In this document: in pieces, positions 9,893-20,049 of the stretch
Layout of the letters: each line of letters starts with the position of its first letter
How positions within the stretch are numbered: the first letter of the stretch is position 1
Source: Triparma columacea
Taxonomy: Eukaryota > Sar > Bolidophyceae > Parmales > Triparmaceae
Assembly: GCA_030267965.1 (NCBI GenBank)
Contig: BRYA01000366.1
Coordinates: forward strand, 1 to 47,071
DNA: 47,071 nucleotides
Reading direction: 5' to 3'
Notes under the pieces: generated by a model
What the model was told of the DNA's origin: nothing
The model's input: the letters and a program-made list of their open reading frames with translations, nothing else
Database searches by the model: none
Translations under genes and position numbers: made by a program

Positions 9893-10023
9893 GTAATGTC
9901 AGAACGATTAACCACAAAAATATATGCTATATTTCGTCAGTGCAGTGATTTTGGAACTTCTTCGTTACCCCCCCCCCCCCAACCACCCCCAACCCTCCCC
10001 CCCCCCTCCCCCCCCATACCCTC

Positions 10024-13000
10024 TCACTTCTCCCCGAGCATTTCTTGCGTGTCAACCTTCATCTTCCCGAACATGCCCACGATGTGTTCGTGCAGGGGCT
10101 TCAGGCTCTCGCTGCACTTCCTCCCGTGGATCTCCACCCCCACCTCCAATATCTCCAGCTGCTCCTTCAGCGCCTTTATGAGCCTGTCGCATACGTCTGA
10201 CTTTGAGGGGGAGCTGCAAACGTCAGAGTATATCTCGGGGTTCTTATCCTTGTACTGACCGTTAATGAAGGTCCTGTAGTTCCCGATTCCTCCGTTAACC
10301 GCGGCGTCGACGACGCCGTTCAAGGCCATGGTGTAGCTGTTGTCCGCGGCCCCGTCCTGCAGGTTCTTCATGGCGCCAAACTTCTCACGGAGCTCGAAGT
10401 TCTTCTTCACGATCTCGGCGACCGCGTTCTCCAGGGGGTTCACGACGATGTTCTCCACCTTAACGACCTTGCTCCTCCTCTGCGTGTTCGGCAGCACCTC
10501 CTCGACCGTCAGGACCTTTTTCTCAACCCACAAATCCAGGAACTCGTTCTCGCTCTTCTCCTTCTTCTTCCGGAACGGCCTGCTGTAGTAGAACTGCGAG
10601 ACCTCGTTGTTCCCCTCGAAGTCCCTGGCGTACCTCGGGACCACCCCAACCACCCACCCACCCCCCCGACCCCACCCGCTCTCAACCGTGATCGGCGTTA
10701 CCTTGCTGATCTGAAGGTACTGCTCCCCGCTCGTGTTATCCTTATGCTCCGGTCCTGCGTCGACCTTAACCCCGAGCATGGTGGCAGCTGGGAACTTACC
10801 CTTGATCCGGTTCGTGAAGTCCCCTATGCTCTCCAGAACTTCGCCCCTGTAAATGAAGTCACAGTTCTTGAATTCGGGCCCGAAATCACCGTAATAACCA
10901 ACCCTGAATGTGCTTGGGTAGAACCTATCGGTCTTCTCGATGCTCCTGTAATAATCTGCCATTTTCTTCAACGTGTTGCTGACCTTCTCATAGTCATACA
11001 ACCCGTTGATATAAAAGGTGTTGAGCTCCTCGCAGAGTTTCAGGGAGCCCTCCCAGTACTGTGCCTTGTCGAACATCTGCATCGCCTGAACGTAAAGCCT
11101 CTCCTTCCTCTGCATAGATTTCTGCGCTGGGAATATCTCCTTGTTCTCGTTCCTGAAGTCCGTCAGTTTCGTATCGTCCCACGCCAGGAGGTTCGCGTGC
11201 AATAGCAAAGCCTTCCCGGCCTCGACGTTGAGACCTAAGCCGAGCATCTCCTGGCTCATCTGGTGAGCGTAACGAGTGTAGTTCTCCGTCCGGTTCATCT
11301 TCAGCAAATAATCCATGAGCTGGCTGTACGCAAAGCACCTCTCCTGCGATGAGCCGAATCGGAGGGCGTGAGGGGATTAATAATCGACAGGTCGTATCCA
11401 AACCATTTGGAGTGGCTACCCAAACCCAAATGCGGTATACTATAACCTATTTCGAAACCTCCTCCCCTCCTCACTCGCCCCCCTTCCTTCGTCACTCGCC
11501 CCCCACTCACCTGTTCGTGCGCCGCCGTCTTGGGGAACTTTGCAAGGGCGACCAACAACGTGAAAAGCTGTTTGATCTCCTTCAAAAACTGACTCCCCGC
11601 CTCACACTTCAACACATCGTCGCCCTTGAACTGCTCCTCGAGGTCATCCTTGAACAGCAAGAACAGAGGGTTCTGAGTCTCGTCGCCTCCCTCAGCCCCG
11701 TCCCTCTCCATCTGCTCCGTAACGATGGCTCCGACGCTGCTAATGGTGTGGTCCCTGACGTTTGCGAAGTCGCTGGTCGCAACGAATTCGCACTTCAAGA
11801 GGTCAAAGAAGAACTGCTTGCACATGGTTGCAACCTCTAGGCACTCACTCCCGACCTGCCCGAGCAAAGTCTGAACCAGCTCATCGACCAAGAGGAGCTT
11901 GCTCTCCCCGCTGAGAGTGTCCCAATTGTGGTGGAGAACGCTGGCAACGCAGCACCTCAAATCCATTTCGTAGGAATTGTTCTCCAAGACGGACTGCTTG
12001 GTCTCGTTTGCTCCCTCCCCAGCCAGGAGGTCGAAGGTGATGATCTTCATACCAATGTCATACACCATCTCCCAAAGGCTGGTCTCTCCCGACGAGATGT
12101 CCACATGGGCGATCTTCGTGTACTCCTCGAGCGTCAAGAAACTGTTGGTCCACTCCATGATCTTCACGGTTACCTCGGCCTGGAGCACGTGGAATACCAG
12201 CCAGATGGAGGGGTAAATCGTGACGCTCATGTCCCAAAGGTTGCCGAGGCAGCCCAACACGATCCTCAGCCTCTCCTTCTTGCTGGTCTTCTTCGTGGCC
12301 CCCAAAACCATTTCGTCCTGCAAGTCCAAGTCCAAGCCCAGGAAATAGTTGAACTGCGTGTCGTCCATGAGGTACAAAAGCGTCACCAACGAAGTGGCAG
12401 AATTGCTCAGGCTCTCGTCGAAGCCGTCTCCCCTCTCTTCCTTCTTTTCCATCAACCTCGACATGCTGTTATTGGTGAAGAAGATCAAAGCCGGTATTAT
12501 GGGGAGGATGGTCACCACAGCCTGCTTGTCATCCTCTTCCTGAATGACCTGGAGCATGGTGAGCAAAATCTCGATGGACCTCGTCAACAGTTCTTTCCTC
12601 GCCGGCTCGACCCTCTCGCAGGGCCTGAGGAACTCCATGAGCGTTTTAAGGATCGCAGGGAGGACCTCCTGCCTGGCGGACCCGTCCTTGAAAACGGTGC
12701 TCTCGCAGATGTGCTGAACGAGCTGGAGCTTGTCTTTGTTGAAGGTCCCAGTCTTGGCGCTCAGCGGCACCACGTCGAGGAAGCCCGCGGCAATGACGCT
12801 GACCTCGGCCGGGCTGAAAATGTCAAGGAGGTGGTCGATGACGCTGGGAAAGTGGTTCAGCGTCTTTCCCCTTACAATTGTGATCTTCACCGGCTCCTCC
12901 ATCTGCATTAGCCTATTGACCCTCGTCATGAGGTCTAAGAGCGCGCCCTTGAACTCGTTGATGGTCTTGCCGGCCGTAGGGTCCTGCTTACGTGACACAT

Positions 13001-15876
13001 TGATAATCCAAATGATGTAGTTGAAACTACTCATGAAGTTCAAAAACACCTGCAGGTCCTTCGGGTTGCTCTTAACGGCAGTCTTGTCCTCGATCCACTT
13101 CATGTAGTAGTCGACGCACTGGAGGAGGATCTTGTGCATCCTCTGGTTGTTGAAGCTCTCCTTTATGTAAGACTCTAGTATTGGGCAGTACTCCTTAAAG
13201 TGTTTCTTGGAGAAGTGCTCAAGGACGTACGAAAAGAGGTGGAAGACGGGGAGGATGGACTTCATGCTGCTCCTCTTCTCTGCGAAAATGGCGCAAAGGG
13301 CGTCCATGATTTCCTTGAGGAACTTGAAAATCTCGTCGTGAGTGAGGGAAGCAACCCCCTGGTACTGACCCAGGCACTTCTTCAGCACGATCTCAAGCTG
13401 AGGACCGTCGAGCTGCCTCCAGTTGATGAGGTCGTGGAGGACTCCGTTCTGCGTCTTCTTCGTGCTGCACATAGTAGTCTTCACGCGGAAGATCTCGTCC
13501 TGCTTCGAGAGGCCAGTTCGGAAGTTACGGACCGTGAGCTTGGCCTTTTGCTGTAAGTATTTGGGAAGGATCATGTTGCCTTTCATCATGTTGTCCATCA
13601 TCTTGTAACTGGAGCAAGAGTAAACTTTGTCTTTTATGGCTGCGCCATTGACAGAATCAGCAAGCTCCAGGAAACTGAAGCCAAAGGGTGCACGGGGCTT
13701 GGTCCCACTGCAGTGGTAGAAGGTGAAGAGGAGGTGGCAGCGCTCGAACTTGCCCTGCTCGCTGGGAATAACGAGCTTCACTGTCTCATTGAAGGGAGGG
13801 CTGTTCGTGTGGTAGTAGACGGTGCTCCTGTAGCTACTTGCCAGCATCCCTTGCGGGCCGCTTCCCCTAATTAGGCACTCCACGGGAGCCCCAGTGTCCA
13901 TCAGGCAACTGATCTTTACCTCGATGTTCTTGGCACTCTTCTTGCTGTCCTGGCTAAAGTCACCCCCAGTGATGGTGATGTACAGGTCGTTCCTCTCCTC
14001 CCCGGTATCGACGATGCCTTGCATTGACCTCCTCAAGGTGGGGCTGATGCCCAGGAGCCTCGAGTCCTTCTCGATGGCGGCCTTGTAATCTCCCTCGAAG
14101 AGGGAGATTCCAAGAGCAATTCCGTTGGTCTTGGGAACGACCTCGTATTCCTCCGAGCGGTTGGAGGCAATGGCCTCGTGGAGCGAGGAGAAGTTGTGCT
14201 CGTTGCCATTGCGAGGCTGGTAGATGGGGGTGTTCTCGGGGTTGAGCTCCTCCCCGATCAGGAGCTTATGGACGTTCAACTCAGTGAGATTGACGACCGA
14301 GCAGCCGAAGTGCCTCTTATATATTTGTCTATCGTCGGAAATCGGGGCCGCGGCGTTACCCATGGCCATCATCCCCGACGAGGACGAGGCCTTGTCCTCG
14401 GACGTGAGCTTTCCGATCCTGTAAATCCTGCAAACCAGGACAAGGCCGTCCTCAAAGTCCGACTGTGTCAAGTCGATAAAGAGTGTGTTGAGCTTCTCCA
14501 TGAGACTGATGTCATCAGGCATCCCTGCGGCAGTCAGAGCCACCATGAATTCGTCACTTACGAAGTCCTTCCTCCTCTTGCTCCAGAGGGAGTAGAGCAG
14601 CTGGCAACCCTCTCCTGCGGAGAAGATGGCAGCCTTCTGGTGGACAAAGAGGTGGAGCTTTCCCTCCTGACCGGCCCTCTTTCTCAAGCCCTTGTCGACC
14701 TCCTTCTTGTACTGCTCGGCAGCGCCATCGGGGAGCTTGCTGCTCTCGTTCATCCTCTCCCTCATGTCCTTGTGGAGCTGGTAAAGGGAGGTAATTGCGC
14801 AGTTGGCGACGGACGCCGGGGCACCGTCCTCCGTGCGAGGTACCGAAAAGGACTCGGACTGCTGCTTGGTCGCCTCGATTAGCTTCAGGATGTTTTTCTT
14901 AACGTCCAGGTATTGCCCAGCGTCGGCCTTCTCGGCCAAGAAGTCAGAGTAGGCTAGTCTCATCTGCCTCCTCCATTCTAGGAGCGTCGTCATCTGAGAT
15001 TTAATCTGGTAGTACTCCTTGAAGTTCCGGGTCACCAGGGCGGCGGCGGCCTGGGAGCGCCACTTGTTGACGAAGGAGTCGACGTCGTTTGACAGGGTCT
15101 TCTGCGCGTCAATCTCGACCTCGTCACTCTGCTTATTCTTCTTCATGAGAACAATCGGAGGGGGGGGTCTCTTGTACGCCAGAGTTGCCCTCGGCTTGGA
15201 GATGGGAGGGAGGGGGGGAGGGGGGGGGTTAGTTTACCTTACCAGGTTGATCACAAAATACATCCATTCTCTTCTCTCACCTTTGCCCTAGCCTTCTGGG
15301 GAATCGCTGGGGGGCTAACAGAGGAGGCTGGCTCTGAGAATCCGACGCTGGAGACCTTGGATGTCAACGGGGCGACCTTGTCGTCCTCGTCCTCTTCTTC
15401 CGCAGCCGCAGCTACGTCCGCAGCATCTACCACAGGGGTAGCAGAGGAGGCAGAGGAGCGATCACCACGACCGGTTGAACTGCGCTTGGATGCAGCGGAA
15501 GAAGTCGACGAACGGTCCACCTTGTCCCGCTTCGGTATCGGCGGTGGCACCGCATTTGGCTTGTGTGCTACAACCTCCACAGCAACGTAGGACTCTGGGA
15601 AAAGACCCCTCTGCTGAGTGGCCGAATTGGTTCCCCACATCCACCCGTCCCCGGCCGACTCAACATCTATCAGCTGGAGGGGCGAGAGAGGGAAAGTTTG
15701 CGATGCAAACTTGTCAGATGTCCACTGGAGGGGTCACCGGGGGAAGGATCCAAGGTGAGGATATATAAGCATCTACACCAACTCACCTTCACCCCAGGCT
15801 CAAGACTCATCGTCTGAGGGTAATTGGGGTCGGCAGTAAACGCGAACTTCGCCGTCGCGGTCGCAATATCTGCCAT
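10024..15876 (-). CDS. DOCK: DOCK-family Rac-type guanine-nucleotide exchange factor with N-terminal SH3
   Basis: Four exons (15787-15876, 15281-15673, 11511-15170, 10024-11343) join in phase 0 into 1820 residues, about the length of animal DOCK1. An SH3 domain spans exons 1-2 (AKFAFTAD, MSLEPGVK, GDGWMWGTN, GLFPESYV). A Pro-rich linker follows. The DHR-1 (C2-like, phosphoinositide-binding) domain lies near 550-740, starting RNDLYITITGGDF and including SPPFNETVKL and HLLFTFYHCS. A long helical armadillo-like middle leads to the DHR-2 catalytic domain in the last 420 residues (YWEGSLKLCEEL, FYPSTFRVGYYG, FIYRGEVLESIGDF, YSRPFRK). DHR-2 exchanges GDP on Rac/Cdc42 GTPases. The SH3 places it with DOCK-A/B, whose SH3 binds ELMO in animals. 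A G-run at 10634-10675 either adds 14 residues or is a 42-nt intron. It lies head-to-head with ABI. Confidence 0.92.
10634..10675 (-). other. Possible 42-nt mini-intron or in-frame G-rich insertion in DOCK
   Basis: On the minus strand this piece starts GTGGGG, ends CCCGAG, and is exactly 42 nt, so reading through it or removing it both keep the frame. Read through, it adds WGRGGGWVVGVVPR to the DHR-2 domain just before YARDFEG. Removed, ESG joins directly to YARDFEG. It has no clear branch site. Confidence 0.35.
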
Positions 15877-16071
15877 CCTTGACAAGGGTTATAACAGGAA
15901 GGAACCCTGGCTTTGCCTTCTTGGAGTTCCGGAAGTTGGCAGTTATTCCTCCCATTCTCACCCACCCCTGTACGCATCACGCATACCTTTGGTGAACTGT
16001 CCGTCCTTGACTAGAACCCGGCGCTCTACGAATATTTTCTGCAGGAGGTGATAGCTTGACTAAGAAATACC
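15877..16071. promoter_or_regulatory. Shared 195-bp divergent promoter region, DOCK and ABI
   Basis: The start codons of the minus-strand DOCK gene and plus-strand ABI gene are only 195 bp apart, so both promoters and 5' leaders must fit here. I see no convincing TATA box. The assignment rests on gene layout alone. Confidence 0.55.
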
Positions 16072-16807
16072 ATGGCAAATCCTAACCCCGGGAATCCCGG
16101 TGTTGACTCCACCCCAGAGTCCCAGATGTCACATTTTTCGGATGATGCGCTTCCCACGGCGCTGATTGATCTCCGTAACAAGCATGGATACGTCAACGAG
16201 GTGATTCAGTACTGTGAGACTGCATATTTGAGCAACGATAAGAAGGAGATCGAGGTGGGTAGGGTAGGGGGGTTGGTTGGGAGCTGGGCACTGGAGGGTG
16301 CCTTGGTGTTATCTTCGTTTTCTAACGCCCTCCCCCTGCCCTCGCCGCCCCCCCTATTCCCCCCGCCCCCCCTGTTCCCCCCGCCCCCCCTGTTCCCCCC
16401 GCCCCCCCTGTTCCCCCCGCCCCCCCTGTTCCCCCCTGCCCTATCTCCCGCAGGCACAAACGAAGGAGTACATGATTGATGCCCTCTCTGCAGTCACCAA
16501 GGACATTGAACTTATTTCGACCAACTTGACGTCGTTCCTTGATCTTCAGGTCACGGCCATTGAATCTCTCGCACCCCAGTTGGAGTTGGTGAAAAATAGA
16601 ATAGCACTGGTCAAGGCGCAGCATGCTCAGAACCGCCTGCAGCGCACGAGGAAGGTGGTGCACTCTCAGGTTCCCGAGCAGAAGAAGGAGGCCCTGCCTG
16701 AATCCGAGGTTAGCCTGAACAGTAGGAACTTGGGGGCTTACCAGAGGATCCCTCTCAGCGAGAGGCTGAAGATGTTGGATGGGGTTGGTAACTGCCTGTC
16801 GAAGTAA
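16072..16807 (+). CDS. ABI: ABI (Abl-interactor) homologue, WAVE/SCAR complex subunit
   Basis: Two exons (16072-16254, 16454-16807) encode 178 residues. The sequence follows the ABI N-terminal pattern: ALIDLRNKHGYVNEVIQYCE, then an alanine/threonine helix (TKEYMIDALSAVTKDIELIS), LDLQVTAIESLAPQLELV, and the basic RTRKVVHSQ segment that matches the homeodomain-homologous stretch. ABI binds SCAR/WAVE, and the complex activates Arp2/3 actin nucleation downstream of Rac. Animal ABI continues with a Pro-rich region and SH3; this protein ends soon after the conserved helical part, as in short plant and protist ABI-like proteins. Its neighbour is a Rac-type GEF, head-to-head, which fits the same pathway. 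The intron holds an 18-bp C-rich tandem repeat. Confidence 0.82.
16357..16437. repeat. 18-bp C-rich tandem repeat inside the ABI intron
   Basis: Four exact copies of TTCCCCCCGCCCCCCCTG (16357-16428) plus a partial fifth lie within the single ABI intron. The complementary strand has repeated G runs able to form G-quadruplexes, but the transcribed sense strand is C-rich. It doubles as an extreme polypyrimidine tract before the acceptor at 16453. Confidence 0.92.
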
Positions 16808-16856
16808 GTGGAGAGATGGTTTATTGTTTTAAACAACAACATGTATTTTTCTCCTA

Positions 16857-18002
16857 TCATTCCTCTTCCGCTCTCCTCTTCACGCCTTTCCCGCCGTAAT
16901 CTTCAAACACCTCGACAAACACAGGCAGCTTCATCTTGAGAAAGCTCAAAACCTCCTCTTGGATATACTCAACGTCCTCACGCGGGGTAAAGCCATCGTC
17001 AACGCTCCGAGCAATCGTGACCATGGAGGGTAGATTATCGAGGGAGGCTTCCAACAAGTCTCCCAAAAAGTCCTTGAACTTCGAAATTTCATAATCCACC
17101 TCCTCCCTCTTTACCACGTGTTGGTGGGGCAACGAACGCATCTCCCAAGAATCTACAATGGTCTTGATTGCACCTTTTCTATCTTCCTTCTCGGCTACCT
17201 CCTTTCTCACTGCGTCCCTGAGGTCTTCAAGGCCGTCACCATCCCCACCACCATCACAACCAGAACCTGCGTCAACCAATCTATTAATTTCCTCCTTAAC
17301 AATCCGGGGGTCGTGCCCATCCAGCAACCGCATAACGTCCCGCAGCTCCGATGATACATCGTCGTAAAAGGGGTTCTTGACCGCAAAATAGTCCAAACAA
17401 ATATCCAAAACCCAGGCCCCCTCACACCCACCTCTCCCGCTACAGGGGATTGAGGACACATTCAATTGAAAAGCTGACTCACTCTCTAACACTTCTCTCT
17501 CCCGAACCTCAAGCAAGTCGTCGACAAAGTACTTGAGCCCCCCGCTAGATACTCGCAGCCTTCCCCCAACCTCTCCCACCCTAACCATGTGCTGGCCGGT
17601 GGGTATTTGGGAGCAAAACCGTTGCTTATACCACCTCACCTCCTCAACATGCCCCTTAAAGCAAAGCGGCAGTATCCACTCTGCAATCCCCCCCAAGCTC
17701 TCGTCAAGCTCCTCGAGAAGCTTAGTAGGGGTATCGATAACTGACGTTGGAAGCTGAAAGGGAAATGACAGGTCCGGGTGGGAATCAAAATGCACCAGTG
17801 TGAATTTAGGCGTCGCAATTTCTCCTTGTGGTTCATTCTCTTCTTTGTCAACCTCGTCACTTTTCCTCTCTCTCTTTTTTCTCATCATGTCTCGAAATAT
17901 TCTTCTCAAAAGCCAAAATAGATGGGGGAGTGTGTGGTGATGGTCCTCTACGATCACGATGGGGAGGCGTGGAGCAGGTCTGAGGGAACTCAAAAAGGAC
18001 AT
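16857..18002 (-). CDS. UPF0489 family protein (C5orf22-like)
   Basis: A single exon encodes 381 residues from the Met at 18002. The frame continues upstream to 18188, but that part overlaps the divergent sulfotransferase gene and is not conserved, so I take the Met just before the first motif. The UPF0489 signature is clear: VIVEDHHHTLPHLFWLL near residue 15, LVHFDSHPDLSFPF near 70, and WVLDICLDYFAVKNPF near 200. The His/Asp-rich motifs resemble metal-binding hydrolase folds of the arginase/deacetylase kind, which is inference; the family has no proven activity that I know of. The C-terminus is acidic and basic. It converges on ABI (49 bp apart) and diverges from the sulfotransferase with only 52 bp between start codons. 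Confidence 0.85.
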   Translation of the reverse strand: MSFLSSLRPAPRLPIVIVEDHHHTLPHLFWLLRRIFRDMMRKKRERKSDEVDKEENEPQGEIATPKFTLVHFDSHPDLSFPFQLPTSVIDTPTKLLEELDESLGGIAEWILPLCFKGHVEEVRWYKQRFCSQIPTGQHMVRVGEVGGRLRVSSGGLKYFVDDLLEVREREVLESESAFQLNVSSIPCSGRGGCEGAWVLDICLDYFAVKNPFYDDVSSELRDVMRLLDGHDPRIVKEEINRLVDAGSGCDGGGDGDGLEDLRDAVRKEVAEKEDRKGAIKTIVDSWEMRSLPHQHVVKREEVDYEISKFKDFLGDLLEASLDNLPSMVTIARSVDDGFTPREDVEYIQEEVLSFLKMKLPVFVEVFEDYGGKGVKRRAEEE

Positions 18003-18054
18003 CTCACTGGAAACTTTTGACCGATTTTTTTTTAGTTTTGAAGACTGTTGCCCT
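18003..18054. promoter_or_regulatory. 52-bp divergent intergenic space
   Basis: Only 52 bp separate the chosen start codons of the UPF0489 gene (minus) and the sulfotransferase gene (plus). Promoter elements must overlap the opposite gene's leader or coding sequence. No motif is recognised. Confidence 0.45.
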
Positions 18055-20007
18055 ATGTGGGCAATCCTTTTCTTTCTTCCGAGCTTGATCTGCGCGGCTG
18101 AGGATTTCAAACGGCCCAAGTATTTTTTCGTTTTTGGCGAGCATCGATCGGGGGCTTCATATCTGTCAGAACTCATCCGCAGTAACACTCACCCTCATGA
18201 TATTCAGGATTGTTACCTTCTTAATAGCCACAATGAGAAGGGCAGCAGCCAGCATCATATGATTCACTCGAGTACACGGAGACCTGATACTCACAATATT
18301 CCCAATTTTGATGATTCCAAGCCTCCAACCTTTCGGAGGTGAGGAATGGTGGGGCAGGGGTGAATTTCCATCTCCCGCACGCTTTTTCGCCTCGCTGACC
18401 CTTGGTCTTTCCCCCTCGCTCACCATTCCAGGTACCAACGAGTAACGAAAAAGGCACTGGGTGAAATGCAGTGCCCAGTGGACGAAACCCTCTTCATCTT
18501 TATAACGAAAAACCCTTACAGCTGGGTCATAAGCATGGCGGAGAGGCGGTTCAAGCAGAAGCCAATGAAGAGTCACGTCAAGGAATTTGCTGGAGAGAAG
18601 TGGTACGAGAGAAGAACAGGGGACTCTTGGAAGACTAGCATGGACATGAGGAAAGCCAAGCTCAAGGCCGGCCTCGACACACAGTACCTCCCTGGCGTGA
18701 AGCACTTCATTCATGTCAAGTACGAGGACTTCGTGGCGAAGGGGGAGAAGAGTTTGGTTGACTTGTTGGGAAGGTTCGATGTTCCCAGAAACCCAACCTA
18801 CCAGGGTGTTTTCACTACGGTTCGGGGGGAGAAGGTCGGGAAGGCTGCTGAAGGCACGAAAAAGTATATGGACCACCTAGGTTCACCCTTCAAAAAGTAC
18901 CAGTACTACCTGAACGAGGAGTGGCTGGGGCTTTACGACGTGGATTTGATGGACGCAATCACGAACAAATTGGACCCCAAGTTGGAGCAAAAGCTCGGCT
19001 ACCACGCTCCACCAGACGGCTTCTACGAGACCCATAAGCGCGCAGTCCTTATCCGCGATCTGACGAAAGGTCGAGGAATTTTTGGCACGATCAAGCATTT
19101 TGTGGTCTCATGGACGTGGTGGATAATATCTCGCTTGACCTTGGTTATGTTGGTGGTTGCGCCGCTGATGCTTTGGTTGGCTCACAGTAATGAGGCGAAA
19201 GAAGTTGTTGATAGGGGTGACGGAGTCACCGTGGACGCTGAGGAGGATAGGAAGAAAGAGATCGATGGGTTGAATAGGAGGAAGGCGAACATGCAAATGC
19301 CTTTCATGAATTTCAAGGAGAAGGAGGCTCCATTGGCAGAGGGTTGGTTCGAGGCCATAGATTTTGAGACTGGGCAGCCGTACTACTTCCACAGGGTAAG
19401 TCGTGATGTTACGTGGACAAGACCCGTAGTTCCAGCGGCCGCGCACAAGAAGGATGACGACGTGAAAGTTCCGGCTGACGAATTCGACGAGGTAGCCTTC
19501 AGCGATGCGCTGCATCAGGTCGCCACCGAGAAGGCCCGGGACAGGTTGCCCTTGAACGCCTCCAGGCAGGAGAGAGACGAGCTTACTCGCGAGATTTCGG
19601 GGAAGCTGCGTCAGAGGTACATTAAGCGGGCTATGGATCAGCAGAGGCAGCAAGAGGAGATGCAGCGACTGCAGAATACAAGAAACTTCCACGATAAGAT
19701 GATGGAAAACGAAGATCGTAGACGACAAGAAATTATCGAGGCGGAGAGGAGGAGGGAGGAGGAAGTAAGAATGCGGAACGAATGGGAAATGGTCGAGCGG
19801 GACAGGGCGAGGGGGGAGAACGTCATGAGCTTTGGAGAGATGAGGAGGGCGGAGGAGGAGAGGGCAAGGCAAGTGGAGGATCTGCAGAGGAGGCAGATGG
19901 AAAGGGAGCAAAGGTATGAGTTGGAAGGGCTGGAGAGCGAGATCGAGAGGAGCGAACAGTTCGACAACAACGCTTACGCCAGAGCCCAAGCTGAGATGCT
20001 CATGTAA
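18055..20007 (+). CDS. Membrane sulfotransferase fused to a cytosolic WW domain and coiled coil
   Basis: Two exons (18055-18338, 18432-20007) encode 619 residues. A signal peptide (MWAILFFLPSLICAAE) comes first. The sulfotransferase fold follows: the 5'-phosphosulfate loop FVFGEHRSGASYL near residue 25, and the 3'-phosphate-binding segment FITKNPYSWVISM near 113. These bind PAPS, the sulfate donor. A strong membrane helix follows at about 330-352 (SRLTLVMLVVAPLMLWLA). After it comes a WW domain at about 410-440 (EGWFEAIDFETGQPYYFHR, VTWTRPV), and then a 150-residue Arg/Glu-rich coiled coil. The predicted topology is type I, with the enzyme in the lumen and the WW/coiled-coil part facing the cytosol, unlike the type II Golgi sulfotransferases. 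The acceptor substrate is unknown; cell-wall or scale polysaccharides are a guess. Confidence 0.8.
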
Positions 20008-20049
20008 TTTTGTACTCATTTTATTTTTTTAGTAATGTATAAATGAGTT

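Noticed and set aside
11928..12911. Long plus-strand open frame (327 codons) inside the DOCK region
   Set aside because: It is antisense to a conserved coding exon; codon bias of the DOCK gene keeps the opposite frame open. Other open frames opposite DOCK, kinesin and the PH genes are explained in the same way.
18003..18188. 62-residue N-terminal extension of the UPF0489 protein
   Set aside because: It overlaps the coding start of the divergent sulfotransferase, whose signal peptide and PAPS loop lie there; the conserved domain starts right after the Met at 18002.
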